Below are positions 35,834 to 48,029 of a stretch of 64,000 bases of DNA, piece after piece; position 1 is the stretch's first letter; every line of letters begins with the position of its first letter. The translations under genes and the position numbers were made by a program. This stretch comes from Saccharum officinarum (lineage: Eukaryota > Streptophyta > Magnoliopsida > Poales > Poaceae), in assembly GCA_020631735.1 (NCBI GenBank), contig CM036221.1, positions 9,591,381 to 9,655,380 on the forward strand, in the 5' to 3' direction. The notes beneath the pieces were generated by a model. That model was not told the DNA's origin and made no database searches. It was given only the letters and a program-made list of their open reading frames with translations.

Positions 35834-35894
35834 GTTGGCGCGCCAGGTAGGGGGTCGCTGCGTGAAAACGTCGCTTTCTCGCCTTTCTTCTTGG

Positions 35895-38174
35895 ATGGCT
35901 AACCCCGAACGCCCTATCCCGTCGGCCACGGTGATCTGGTTTGGGAGTTTGCAGTTCATGTCGCTCGGCTCTGGCTACGACATGGTCCTACTTCCGCCCA
36001 GGCACCCAACTGACGAGGACTACGAGCTCTCCCAGCCCGGGGGAGCAATCCACCGGCACCGTCGCTCCAGGCGGGCGCGGGCCGCCCGACGACGACGAGC
36101 CCGGTACAGCCACCGTCCTCACCCCGTGAAGGGCGATGAGGTCCCCCGGTTCGGCACCCCCCAGCCAGGCGCCAGCCTAGATCTCCTTTCGGAAGGTTTG
36201 GGAAGGACGAGCTTGGCTGAGGGTGACATGCCGACGAAAAATCCCGCCGCTCCCCCGTCCGGTGAGACACCACTGTCCGGAGCATCCATTTCAGCGCGGG
36301 CAGCGACATCTTCATCACCATTCCCGTTTGGGCTAGACTCGGTTGCCCGGGTGTACGCATCCTCCGTGAACACTCGCATGAGTGCTTATGAGAAACTCCC
36401 CTGGCACCATCTATGCTCCACTCTGGACCTCGTTGCATCCACACCGGCTTCTGATTATCGGGACTCTACGGAGACACCGAAAACAGAGCCCCGTGTGACT
36501 GCTTCTTTACGTCGCCGCCTCAATGACGATTGGCAATGGCCACACGTTCCCCCGTCATATTACTACTTTGGCGCTCCTGACTCTGACTCGGCTGACGACA
36601 TCTATGATCCGACCCGCGAGTGCTTCAACATCGACGTTGAAAGCACTTCAGAATCAGAGGACGAAGAGCCAGTCGAAGGAAGGCACACACCACCTCATGT
36701 CGAGCTTCCTGCCGAGCGAGACGAGCCTCAGTTCCTTACGGATCAAGGAGCGCAGCTCGAACAGATTCACGAGTTGCAGGACAGGCTTGACGAGGAACGG
36801 GAAAACCTGGATCTACTCCAACAAACCCTCGAGCGTGAGCGTGCGGAACACGCACTTGGCGGGAGAGCTCGCGAGAGAGCTCGCGACGTCAACCGTCGCA
36901 TCGACGAGGACCGGGCGGACGACCCCCCGGTTTTCGCCCGAGGCAGCCAGAACGTCGTCGCCGCCGCCATGCTCCTCCGCAACATGCCCGAGCCATCAAA
37001 CCCCGACGCCCGTCGGGCTCGAGATGAAATCCGAGAACTCCTCGAGACCGCCGCCATGCAGCAGGCCGAGAGCTCTGCCTCGAGGCGACGTGAGGCAGCC
37101 TCGGAGCGGATCCTCGAGCCTTCCCGACAGGAGAGAGAAGCCTCGGTTCACCCCGAGCCTGCCCGGCGAAACCGGGTAGCACCGGCCCCTGAGCCCACCA
37201 GCAACGACCGCGAGCCTCGAGACACCCGTGGCAACATCGTCGAGCGCCGCACGCGCAAGCACGGTGACGGTGTGGCTCGAGGCTACCACGTCCACAGGGG
37301 CGGACACTACGATAGCTCGGAAGATCGTAGCCCTTCACCCGAGCCCCCGGGTCCTCGGGTCTTCAGTAAGGCAATCTGTGAGACGGTGCCCCCGGCTCGG
37401 TTCCGCCCTCCCACGACTCTCACCAAGTACAACGGCGAAACCAAACCCGAACTTTGGCTCGCCGATTTCTGCTTGGCGTGTCAGTTGGGCGGGGCCACCG
37501 ACGACCGGGTCATCATTCGACAACTCCCCCTGTTCCTCTCTGACACCGCCCGAGCCTGGCTCGAGGATCTCCCACCTCGGCAGATCCACGACTGGGACGA
37601 TCTCGTGAGGGTGTTCGAGGGAAATTTCAAGGGGACCTACATGCGCCCCGGCAACTCGTGGGACCTCCGGAGCTGCAAGCAGAAACCAGATGAATCCCTC
37701 CGGGACTACCTCCGACGCTTCTCCCGGCAGCGTACCGAGCTCCCCAACATCACCGACTCCGACATAATTACGGCCTTCCTCTCCGGCACCACCTGTAAGG
37801 AGTTGGTCCGAGAATTGGGCCGTAACACCCCACTCACTGCCAACGGATTGATGGACATCGTCACCAACTTCGCCGCCGGCGAGGAGGCGGTTGGTGCAAT
37901 CTTTGGCGGCGACTCGGAAAGAGGGAAGCAGAAGGTCGACGATCCCGCGAGTTCTACCCGAGGCCCCAAGAGAAACAACCGTAAGAAGAAGAAAGGCCAG
38001 CAGGGCAAGCTCGAGGCCCCGGCCGACGAGCTCGTCGCTGCTACCGAGCACAAGAAACCTCGAGGCCCCCCCGGCGGGGGCGTCTTCGACAAAATGCTCA
38101 CCCCCCTCGACCGAGTACGAGGCACTCGTCACGGGGTTGAGAATCGCCGTCGAGCTCGGGGTCCGACACCTTGA
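35895..38174 (+). CDS. Gag of the gypsy element, fused out of frame to the pol remnant
   Basis: First ATG at 35895 (MANPERPIPSATV). The upstream TTG-started extension reads through the primer-binding site and is unlikely to be used. It has a low-complexity acidic and coiled-coil middle (about 36770-36860, LQDRLDEERENLDLLQQTLE), then the retrotransposon gag domain at about 37400-37760 (FRPPTTLTKYNGETKPELWLADF, RAWLEDLPPRQIHDWDDL, LRDYLRRFSRQRTELPNI). A basic tail (RGPKRNNRKKKKGQQGK) follows and then GGGVFDKML, the usual gag end in this lineage. No CCHC zinc knuckle is visible. After the deletion junction the frame runs out of phase to the stop at 38172-38174. Confidence 0.8.
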   Translation: MANPERPIPSATVIWFGSLQFMSLGSGYDMVLLPPRHPTDEDYELSQPGGAIHRHRRSRRARAARRRRARYSHRPHPVKGDEVPRFGTPQPGASLDLLSEGLGRTSLAEGDMPTKNPAAPPSGETPLSGASISARAATSSSPFPFGLDSVARVYASSVNTRMSAYEKLPWHHLCSTLDLVASTPASDYRDSTETPKTEPRVTASLRRRLNDDWQWPHVPPSYYYFGAPDSDSADDIYDPTRECFNIDVESTSESEDEEPVEGRHTPPHVELPAERDEPQFLTDQGAQLEQIHELQDRLDEERENLDLLQQTLERERAEHALGGRARERARDVNRRIDEDRADDPPVFARGSQNVVAAAMLLRNMPEPSNPDARRARDEIRELLETAAMQQAESSASRRREAASERILEPSRQEREASVHPEPARRNRVAPAPEPTSNDREPRDTRGNIVERRTRKHGDGVARGYHVHRGGHYDSSEDRSPSPEPPGPRVFSKAICETVPPARFRPPTTLTKYNGETKPELWLADFCLACQLGGATDDRVIIRQLPLFLSDTARAWLEDLPPRQIHDWDDLVRVFEGNFKGTYMRPGNSWDLRSCKQKPDESLRDYLRRFSRQRTELPNITDSDIITAFLSGTTCKELVRELGRNTPLTANGLMDIVTNFAAGEEAVGAIFGGDSERGKQKVDDPASSTRGPKRNNRKKKKGQQGKLEAPADELVAATEHKKPRGPPGGGVFDKMLTPLDRVRGTRHGVENRRRARGPTP

Positions 38175-39786
38175 CGTCCGAGGCGACTCCCAACTCGTGA
38201 TCGATCAGGTCATGAAGAGCTCGAGCTGCCGTGACCCCAAGATGGAAGCCTACTGCCAAGAAGTACGGCGCCTCGAGGACAAGTTTCACGGCCTCGAGCT
38301 CAACCACATCGCACGCAGGTATAATGAGGCCGCTGATGAACTAGCAAAAATCGCGTCCAGTCGAGCCACGGTTCCACCGGACGTCTTCGCAAAAGACCTT
38401 CAGCACCCATCCGTCGACCTCAGGCCAGACGGGGGGGTGGACGGGGCGTCGCTCGACCCTCCACCTGAGGCAGAAGCCCCCTCGACCGAGGCTGAAGCCA
38501 TGCAGGTGGAAGACCTAACGCCACCGTCTGACCTCGAGCCTGACTGGCGCATCCCGTACCTCGACTACCTCGGCAAAGGGGACCTCCCCTCGGATAAGAC
38601 TGAGGCTCGACGGATCGCACGCCGGGCCAAAACTTTTGTGATCATGGGCGACAGCAGAGAGCTCTACCGCCGTAGCCCTACTGGTATCCTCCAATGTTGC
38701 ATCACAAAAGAGCAAGGCAGGAATCTGCTTGGCGATCTTCACTCGGGGGCTTGCGGTCACCACGCAGCACCTCGAACCCTCGTCGGAAACGCCTTTCGAC
38801 AAGGATTCTATTGGCCGACCGCGGTCTCCGACGCTGTCAAGCTAGTACGCTCCTGCGAGGGTTGTCAGTACTATGCGAGACAAACCCATCTTCCGGCACA
38901 TGCCCTGCAAACTATCCCCATCACATGGCCGTTTGCCGTTTGGGGGCTCGACCTTGTCGGACCACTGAAAAGAACAACTGGCGGCTTCACTCACCTGCTC
39001 GTCGCCATCGACAAATTCTCCAAGTGGATCGAGGCCCGCCCTATCACTAGCATCAGGTCCGAGCAAGCTGTGCTCTTCTTCACTGACATTATTCATCGCT
39101 TTGGGGTCCCTAACTGTATCATCACAGACAATGGCACCCAGTTCACTGGCCGAAAGGTTTTGGATTTCTGCGACAACCACCACATCCGAGTGCTCTGGTC
39201 AGCCGTGGCTCATCCAAAAACAAACGGTCAGGTGGAACGTGCCAACGGCATGGTCCTACAAGGCCTGAAGTCTAGAATCTTTGACAAATTAAACAAACAT
39301 GGCAAAAGATGGGCTGTCGAGCTACCCTCGGTCCTGTGGAGCCTAAGAACAACGCCGAGTTGAGCCACGGGGTTCACTCCGTTCTTCTTAGTCTACGGGT
39401 CTGAGGCTATGCTACCAACCGATATAGAATACGGATCCCCAAGGTTGAAGGCATACAACGAAAGATATAACGATGCCACAAGACAGGACGCCCTCGACCA
39501 GCTCGAGGAAGCCCGAGATGTGGCTTTGTTGCATTCTGCCAGGTACCAGCAGGGTCTCCGACGCTACCACGACAGACACGTCCGCAAGCGTGACCTCAAC
39601 GTCGGCGACTTGGTGCTACGGCGGAACCAGAACACCAAGGGACGGCACAAGCTCACACCACCATGGGAAGGGTCGTACATCATCGCAGAAGTACTAAAGC
39701 CGGGCACCTACAAGCTATCCAACGAGAAGGGCGAAATCCTCACCAACGCTTGGAACATTGAACAGCTACGTCGCTTCTTTCCTTAA
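38090..39786 (+). pseudogene. Pol remnant: RNase H and integrase, stop-interrupted
   Basis: Protease and reverse transcriptase are missing: gag 'FDKMLT' joins directly to RNase H (STEYEALVTGLRIAVELGVRHLDVRGDSQLVIDQV, HIARRYNEAADELAKIAS) near 38095. Integrase follows: an HHCC-type zinc finger (HSGACGHHAAPRTL…CEGCQYY), the catalytic core with DLVGPL, TDNGTQF and NGQVERANG (D, D, E residues), and a C-terminal chromatin/GAG-finger-like region (VLRRNQNTKGRHKLTPPWEG). TGA at 39361-39363 interrupts 'TTPS-ATGFTPFFLVYG'; family members have Arg there, so CGA to TGA at a CpG is likely. The frame after the stop is open to 39786. Confidence 0.85.
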
Positions 39787-40468
39787 AAAGCCTCGAGGCT
39801 CTGTATTTTCTTTTTCGTCAATAAAGAATACAGCGATGTTCAAATTTTCGTTTCGTAATGAGGAAGGATCGACCCTGCACTCCCAGAGTCGACCCTCCCT
39901 CGGGGGCTGCAAGGGGGGAACCCCCGGTCCCCGAAAAAACTTATGCTCTTTTTTAAAATTTAAGAACCGCTTCTTAGATCGACTTCGCTGAAAGAGCACC
40001 ATAAGGTTCGAGAGGGCTCTCGAGTCTGGAGCATCACCTACGCCTCCGAGGCTACGGTACCTCCACTCACCCCTTACAGCTTTTAGAGGCACGCCTTCAC
40101 GATAGGAAGATCTAAACAACGGTTCCTAAAATTAAAAAAGAACATACCCCCTGTCGCTTAGATCAGGCTCTCACACGATTTACAAGGCCGCAACATCACC
40201 CTAAAGCTCGAGGGCAGTTGAGCCGCGAGATCACTTACGCCTCCGAGGCTACGGTACCTCCACTCGCTCCCTTAAGCCAAAGGGTGCAGCTGCGTGCTAA
40301 GTAAATCACGCGAGAACACGGTCCAAGCGATAAAGGGAAGAAAAGCTCGAGTAAAACTAAATCAACCACGAACCGGTTTATGTTTTGAGTTTTTAAGGCC
40401 TCCGCGGCCGCCACGACCAAAATTCGAAATACTAACTCATTACATGGGCCTTCATGCCCAGATTTGGC

Positions 40469-43400
40469 TCACAGGCCCTCGTCGTCGGCAGGCGGAACCA
40501 CCTCGGCTTCAAAAAGCGAGGCCAGACGGCTCCCAGGCTCTTCGGCGGCTTCAATCAGCTCCACGCAAGCATCCTCGTTCTCCTCGTCTGTCCGATCCGG
40601 GTCTGTGATGAAACCCTCGGCGACGAGCCTCATGTCAAACACAAACCCTGAACGGACGATGGCCAACGCCCTCTTCACGCCGTGATGGAGGCCGTCCCGT
40701 ATCTTCTCCCGGGCAAGGCGGCCCAGCGCCACCATCCGGCGGACGAAGGAGTTCCCCGGAACATCTTCCCCGGTGTCGGCGTCGGGCTCGACCCCCAGAC
40801 CGTCACACACGGTGGTGATCGCGCCCTGGAGAAGTTGGGTCCTCCGGATCTCGGCTTCGAGGAGGCTCTGGAAGGAGTTGGCAGAAGATTGGGCCTCTCG
40901 ATTCTCTCTCTCCAGCTCTGAAACACGACAAACAAATTAATACCCAACGCGGGGCCTTCAACGTCGTGGCCGTAACAATCACACTTACCCTCGATGTGGG
41001 TCTGCAGGCCCACGACCTCGTCGCGAAGCCCCCCGCAAGTTCGCTCGAGCCCCAGGAAGGCGCTGTCCTTGTCACTGATGGCTGCCTTTAGCGCCTCGAT
41101 CTCCTGCCGAGCAGACTCGAGAGCTGCGTCCTTCTCTTGGACAGCTCCCTTCAGCGTCGTGACCTCGACGTTGAGGGTGTCGCGCTGAAGGCTAACCTGG
41201 GAGACATCCTCCTCGAGCTCCTTCACCCGCATGGATAGGGGCTCGAGATCCCTGCGGGCCTGGGCAGCCTCCTCCCGAGCCTTGTCCATGCCAGTGCGCA
41301 TCACGTCCTCAGCCGCCCATGCCTGCATCGCTTCTTCTTTCAGCACCGCGTACGCGACGCGCAGCTCAGCCATCTCGGCGTTCCGATCGGATAGCCGTTT
41401 CTGGGCCTCCTCGACCAGAACCCGTTGCTGGGACAGCGCGCCCCACACGCCACTCTCATCCTAAATGAAGAGCGACTTGCGGCGGGAGTACTCCTTCAGC
41501 TCCTGAACGCAATCCGAAAAGGTCACAAAGACGAGGGAAAAAGACACCAAGAAAACTACGGAGAAAGCCGACAGGTCGATCATACCTCGGTGGCATCTCC
41601 CATACTTCGCACGGCACCGGACGCCACTCGGAGCAACCGATCAAGATGCTGGCGGACGCCCTCGAGGTATTCCCATCGGTGCACCTCATCTTTGTCACTC
41701 AAGACAAAGATGGGCTCGGCGTCGGGGTTCGTAGCGTCCCTAAACTGAAGGGACGCCCCCCCCACCTCGGCAGCTCCATCTCTGCCCGCGCTATCGCCAG
41801 CGCGGCGATGTCAGGCCACGACGAGGACGACCCGGCCGAGGCGTCTCCCAGTCCCGCGGAAGGACCGGCCTCGCCCGCAGTGTTCACCTCTCCAACGGCC
41901 GTCGAGGCACCGGCCTGATCCGTGACCTCACCCCCCTCGACCCCCATCACTTGTTTTCCTTTGTCCAGGGGGATGTCGTCGAGGGTAAGGTGAAGGCGGG
42001 CACCAACGACCGCCGGTGCCTCCGGAGCCGGCGCCTCGACCGACGATGGCTCTGGTACCCGCGCCTCGACCGTTGGCACCTCCGGAGCCGGTGCCTCTTC
42101 TTCCGGTGCTCCGGATAGGGGCTCGACCGCCCCGCCCTCCACCATGCCCGCTGGCTCTGCCAACGGGTCTTGTTGCGGCCGCGACCCCCTCGCCAGGACC
42201 GCCTCCTGTCCTGACGCCGACGCGACCTCCTCTATGGTCACGTCCGCACCCGCCCGCTCCGCGTCGTGGACGGGTGCCTCGCCCGTCGCGACCTCGACGG
42301 TAGCCTCGGCCGTCGCCGACGACCTAGGCCCCGTCTCGACCACATCGAGCGCCGCTACCTCTGCCGGTTCGGACCCCTCGACAGCAGGCTCCGGGCCAGC
42401 AACCACCGTGGCGTCGACTGACCCCTGCCGTTGTCGCCGGCACCCCTTCGCGGCCTCGACCTCCCGGACCCAGGCCGCATCCTGCTCCACCGTCCGGTTG
42501 AGGACAACGGCGCTGGCCCGCAGCGACTTCACTGGGGTAAGCCCCATCGGCTCCGCCTTCCGCTTTAGCCTGCAAAGTGAGAAGAAACGTCAGCCAACGG
42601 ATCCAGAGAAAGGCAGGACAACCGAGCAGAGATACTTACCCGGAAATCGGCACCAAGGGCCTCAACCCCGCGCGACCCGAGCCTCCCGGAACGACCGATG
42701 GTGGCCTCGCAGCGGCCTCACCAGCAGGCCGAGCGCTCCTAGGAGCCCTGGCCGACGCATCGCCCTGCGCCTTCTGTGCCTCCGAGGCCAGCTGGCCTCG
42801 GGTTCTTACGCCTGCCGACGCCGCCGCCGATGACGACGCCGGTACTGCCGTCCCAGCCCCTGCCCGAGCCTGCGGGGCCTGGGCTGGTGCGGACGTCCCT
42901 ATTGACCCCTCTCGCCGGGTCTGGGGTAAAGCGGCCCCTCCCGTCGAGGGGCCCGTCTCCTTCTCTGCCTTCTTCCCCTCGGGCTCCTCGACCACGATGA
43001 CCGAGGAGGACGCCCCCTGATGGGCTCCAGCAGGGGGCGAATGTCGGGAAGGTCCCCTAGCCTAGTCGCGATCTCATACCGCGACAGGGCATCGTCGTCT
43101 TCGCCGCTGCTGTCGTCGTCCTCCCCCGAGACCGTCTCGGAAGGCGACGGCGCCAGGGGGACCCCGTCGATGGTCTGCTGGCGCCGAAGCTTCTTCAGCG
43201 CCTCCGCCTCTTTGGCCCTGCAGATCGCCCGCTTCTTGGCCGTCTCCTTGGTCTGCTTCTTCTTGGAAGCATGCAGGCGTCGAGCCTCCCGGGCGGGCCG
43301 GTCCTCCGGGACCGGCGGACGCGTTTCCCACAGCGCCGACAAATCCTACACGCCGGCCTCGACCACATCAGCGAAATCCACAGATAAACGAAAATAGCAA

Positions 43401-44341
43401 CACCTCAGCCCCGGGATACGTACCACGGACTCGAACCCTTCGGTAGGCCTCATAGGAACCCGGTTGGCCTCCTCTACCTTGAAGTTCCCAACCATCCGCC
43501 GCGCTCGCCGGAGGACCTCCTCGAGGGCGAGGGATTCATGGGACATCCGGGTCCCCTCCAGATTTGCCTCCGGAGTCATCTGGTCCAAACGGAGACGACG
43601 CCGGCACAACGACATCACTCTGCGGCGATGGAAGGCCGCGGCCACCGCCGCAGCCGTCAAGCCCCGAAGGCGAAGCTGCTGCAGCGCCGCCAGCAGCGGG
43701 TCCAGGCGCGGCTTCTCGGCCTCCGGCACTCCGTACGACCAGCGCTCCTCTCGAGTGGTCAACACGCGGCCGGTGTACCTCGGCAACTGATTTTCATCAT
43801 TGCGGAGGTAGAACCAACCTTCGTGCCACCCACTGTTCGAAGAGATGAGGCGGGCCGGGATGTACAGATCCGCCCGACCCGACCTCACCTGCAGCACGCA
43901 GCTCCCCACTCGAGCCGCACACAGGACGCCCTTCTCCCCTGCCTTCTTGGCAAAGAGCTCGGCCTTGAAAAGGTGAAGCCATAGGTTCCACTGCGGCTCC
44001 ACCCCAAGGTAGCCCTCGCAGACCGCCGCGAAGATGGCGGCCTGCGCGACGGCGTTGGGGGAAAGATGGTGAAGCTCCACCCGGTAGTGGTGGAGGAGCG
44101 CGCGCATGAAGACCGACGCCGGCACGCCAAACCCCCACTCGTGGAAGCAGACGAAGCTCACCACATACCCTTCAGGGGGCACCGGTTCCCGGTGGGCAGG
44201 GGGCGGCGCCATCCACTCCGGCTGCGACCGGCTGGTCCTTGGCCGCAGCAGCCCATCCTCGACCAACTCTTCCAACCTCCTCTCCGTCACCGAGGAGGCG
44301 GCCCAGTCGTCGGTGGGGAGGATCTGGCTCTTTCCTGCCAT
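40469..44341 (-). pseudogene. Antisense, spliced-looking gene of the Tat-type element (gypsy-type transposon domain, then coiled coil)
   Basis: Reads opposite to gag-pol. Exon 1, 44341-43424, starts MAGKSQILPTDDWAASS and contains the conserved 'putative gypsy type transposon' region (YVVSFVCFHEWGFGVPASVFMRALLHHYRVELHHLSPN, WFYLRNDE). Donor GTACGT at 43423; acceptor at 43346; exon 2 starts 43345 (DLSALWETRPPVPED, basic QTKETAKKRAICRAKEAEAL). A further donor GTAAGT near 42635 and acceptor near 42565 lead to a Pro/Ala/Glu-rich exon to about 41583, a coiled-coil exon (about 41500-40990), donor GTAAGT, and a last exon (about 40920-40469, SFVRRMVALGRLAREKIRDGLHHGVKRAL). Single-base frameshifts near 43010 and 41760 and a TAG near 41460 break it. 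Function unknown. Confidence 0.72.
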
Positions 44342-44744
44342 CGGTGCTGTCGGAGGGGGGATGGATGAAAAGGATGCGGTGAAGGCGACGACGCGGGCGG
44401 AGAACGCGATAAGGCAAAGATTGTCTGAGGCAGAAGATTGCAGAAACGCAAGGGACCGGTGGGGAACGCAGACCCCTAGGCCTTAACTTTATATGCCCAG
44501 GCGGAAGCCCAACGGCCGCGCGAGAAGGTAGGAACAGTTTCCCGCATTAAATGCGCTCACCTAACCGTTTCCTTACATCTCGCAGGAGTCGGGCACGTGG
44601 CCGTCCCCCACGTCGTGACCACACGCCACGTCGCCCACTACCGCGCTGATCTCGCCTCCCCAAAAGACGCGCCCGGCTAACGAACGAGGGAGGGATCCGC
44701 GGACGAATATCCCCAGGTATGTGGAAAATGGGCCCGAAGCCCGC

Positions 44745-45760
44745 AATAAGTCTCGAGGGAGCGAAAGCTGGCCCTCGAACAGGGTTCGACAGCTGCCCTC
44801 GAGCAACAGAGTTAGGGACGACCCAGGGTGCGCCCGTACATGGCCAAGTGCTCGAGCCACGCTCTCGAGGCACCCCAGGACGTATTCGAGGCCGAAGGAG
44901 AAGGTCGTCGTAGGAATCCCTCCGGGGGAGGCATCGAGCCCTCGAATCCTGTCGAAGGGAATCGAGATCCACACGACCACTTCTTGGCATCTTTGAGGGC
45001 GCCTCCGGGCCACTAGCCGACCCCTAACGAACGGGGCACGGGCTCTCACTTGAATTCCCCCGCTAGCAGCTCACCGGAGATCGTCGGAACTCGCGTCCAA
45101 ACGAGGGTAGTACGACGTTCTCCACCCCTCCTCCTTTTTTCGGAAAAGGAGCGTGAGGGTCGCAAAAGACGACCGGGACTTTGATCGACCTCGTGCGCGC
45201 GAGGCTTGGGGTCCCGACCGTAGAAACGGGCCCCGAGCCCGAAATAAGTCTCGAGGGAGCGAAAGCTGGCCCTCGAACAGGGTTCGACAGCTGCCCTCGA
45301 GCAACAGAGTTAGGGACGACCCAGGGTGCGCCCGTACATGGCCAAGGGCTCGAGCCACGCTCTCGAGGCACCCCAGGACGTATTCGAGGCCGAAGGAGAA
45401 GGTCTTCGTAGGAATCCCTCCGGGGGAGGCATCGAGCCCTCGAATCCTGTCGAAGGGAATCGAGATCCACACGACCACTTCTTGGCATCTTTGAGGGCGC
45501 CTCCGGGCCACTAGCCGACCTCTAACGAACGGGGCACGGGCTCTCACTCGAATTCCCCCGCTAGCAGCTCACCAGAGATCGTCGAAACTCGCGCCCAAAC
45601 GAGGGTAGTACGGCGTTCTCCACCCCTCCTCCTTTTTTCAGAAAAGGAGCGTGAGGGTCGCGTAGCAAAAGACAGCCGGGACCCTGATCGACCTCGGGCG
45701 CGCGAGGCTCGGGGGCTTGACCGCAACGAATCGTTCCCCAATCAAACGCGTACAAGACCT
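44745..45760. repeat. Tandem repeat of about 0.5 kb near the 3' LTR
   Basis: The block starting 'aataagtctcgagggagcg' at about 44750 recurs at about 45245, and 'gaattcccccgctagcagctc' (about 45052) recurs at about 45550, giving two full units and part of a third with a period of roughly 495 bp. Copies differ at a few per cent of sites. Confidence 0.8.
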
Positions 45761-45915
45761 CAGAGGAGTCTCAATACTCCACCGAGGCCTCGGGGGCTAC
45801 ACCCGGCGGGTGCGCTCGCGCGCCCCCGCCGGAAAAAAATCACGGCGCTACGACTCCAATTCTGACCAACCTCTGGGAGAGTGATCACACACTCACCCAA
45901 AGGCTCGGGGGCTAC

Positions 45916-47119
45916 TGTCGGTACCAACAGTACGGGGGTACCCGCACCTATCGCCAAAAAACTAACACGACCGAAACCGCAATAAAAGATAGCCCGCCTC
46001 GACCGCGTACCCAGTCAGTCTCGTACGAGGCCCGCTCGACGGAGCGCCTCGACCGCGCCCCGGCTCCGACTCGTACGAGGCCCGCTCGACGGGGCGCCTC
46101 GACCGCGCCCCGGCTTCGACTCGTACGAGGCCCGCTCGACGGGGCGCCTCGACCGCGCCCCGGCTCCGACTCGTACGAGGCCCGCTCGACGGGGCGCCTC
46201 GACCGCGCCCCATCCCGTGCCGCAAGGTACTTCGACAGCGCTCCGACCCGCGCGAGGCTCGACCGCCCGCTGGGGAGAACTCCGACTCGCGTGAGCCCGG
46301 ACCGAGCACCTCGACACCTTTTCTTTGCCTACCCCAGGACAAAAGCCATAGCATTCAATGCGGTTACCTACTACCACCTACCGGCATGGCTGCGGCCAGG
46401 ATCGACGTGGGAACAATACCCGTGTCAGATCTTACTGTTTTACCGCCCATCCCGTGATGGGAGGTGAAACCCGTCACTATACCCACCTTACCACGCACTG
46501 TTCACCATCAATCACCCTCGAGGGAGGATAAGACAAGGCCCGTTCTCCGCGATATCGGGGATTCGGCCTTATCCATCCGACCTCGACCCGGCCTCGACCC
46601 AGCCCCGACGCTCGACTTAGTTCAAAGGACGGTATGGCATGGCGCTCTGGGTCATTTCGCCATCTTGTCTCCCACAACGTCAGGGTGTCCAGGGATGGCC
46701 GGCCATTCCTAAGGCACGTCGCTACAGTCAACTCAACAGGAATCGACAAAACATCACCTCAAGGCTCCCCGTCGTCTTGGCCTCCCCTCACCCTATAAAA
46801 GGGCAGGCCAGGGTTCAACGGAAGGGGAGGACGAAGACGGAACGAAAAACACAAAACAGAAGATCGACATCCCAAGCAACCGCCTTTTTCCTCTTTTCTC
46901 TTTGAGACTCGGGCTCGACACCCTCTCTCGCATGCTTGTAACCCCTACACGAGCACCTCGGTGCAAGGAAATACAAACATCTCCCCTCGCTGGACGTAGG
47001 GCCTTCTTTTGCCCGAACCAGGATAAACCCCCGTGTGTTCTCCTTGCATCACCATCCAGGAAAGAGACACGCAGCATTTACTCGTTGGTTTAGGACCCCC
47101 TCGGGTCCGAACACCGACA
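45916..47119 (+). repeat. 3' LTR of the gypsy element
   Basis: Same length as the 5' LTR. I count about 13 differences by eye, all but one transitions. TATAAAA at 46794-46800. Confidence 0.9.
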
Positions 47120-48029
47120 GAACAGTTACTGTACTAATCTAGCACTTGGCTTGCATTGACACCCGCTATTCTTTTACTCCCTCTGTCCAGAAAAAGAATG
47201 CAAGTCTAGCATAGTAACAAGTTAAGGTATCTTGAGTTTGACTAACTATAAATAAAAAATATCAATATTTATAATATCAAATAAGTATCATTAGATTTTT
47301 CATGAGATATATTTTCATACTACACTTATTTGGTGTCATAAACATTAATATTTTTACCTATATATCTGGTCAAACTTTAGACACATTTAGAATGCACCTA
47401 GAATTACATTCTTTTGTGGATAGTGGTAGTAATGTTTTAATACACTTGTGTTATTTAAGCTAAATGCTGGCATTGTTCCCAAGACGAGCGGCTCAGCACT
47501 GTGGAATCTAAAGGAGTGGCACTGTTGGGGCATCCTAAATCTTCCTTCAGCTCATTCAGTTGAGAAAAATGTGTCCCTTGAATTTGTCTTGCAATAACCT
47601 AACGGCGTTTATCTACAGTATCTACATTTCCTAGTGGCTTACTGCTTGGAAGTTATGTTGATCATTCCTGTATCCCTATTATATCTTGTATTTTCTTTTT
47701 CAGGACCATCTTAATCTTCGAGTTAAAAATACTGCAAACAGAGTGCGCACTGATTGGGAGTCTCAAGTTCTACGAGCTGACAAGGAACTCTGGGTGTCCA
47801 GCACTAGTAGATCAATGAGTTATGGTCTTAGCTCTGATTGTAAACCTTGTTTTGGAGTCAGTTGTTGATGGGATGTGGCACTGTAATGGATGTAGGTGCA
47901 GCATTTTCGAGCCCTGTCCGTATGGGTGCTCGCCCTGTAAGTATGGGTGCTGGGTTCACATTCAGATCCAGGATCACACGGGCACGGCTTCTGCTACCGC
48001 ATATGAAGAGACTGCGGAAGAGATACTTG

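Larger units (their letters stand above)
34630..47119 (+). mobile_element. Tat-like Ty3-gypsy retrotransposon, 12.49 kb, internally deleted
   Basis: Two 1,204 bp LTRs (34630-35833 and 45916-47119), each TGTCGG…CCGACA, are flanked by the 5 bp duplication GAACA (34625-34629, 47120-47124). B keeps the uninterrupted target 'gatttgaacagttactg' at 14073-14089. The primer-binding region TTGGCGCGCCAGGTAGGGGG follows the 5' LTR; a G-rich tract 'aggctcgggggctac' precedes the 3' LTR. Gag, RNase H and integrase are on the plus strand and a long antisense gene lies before the 3' LTR, an arrangement known from RIRE2/Grande-type (Tat) elements. Protease and reverse transcriptase are deleted, so it needs a helper. 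Confidence 0.92.

Noticed and set aside
35835..35894. Extension of gag upstream to a TTG start
   Set aside because: It translates the primer-binding site; the ATG at 35895 is the sensible start.
44547..45547. Several 140-160 residue ORFs repeated on the minus strand
   Set aside because: They recur because the ~495 bp tandem repeat recurs; no domain and the copies shift frame.
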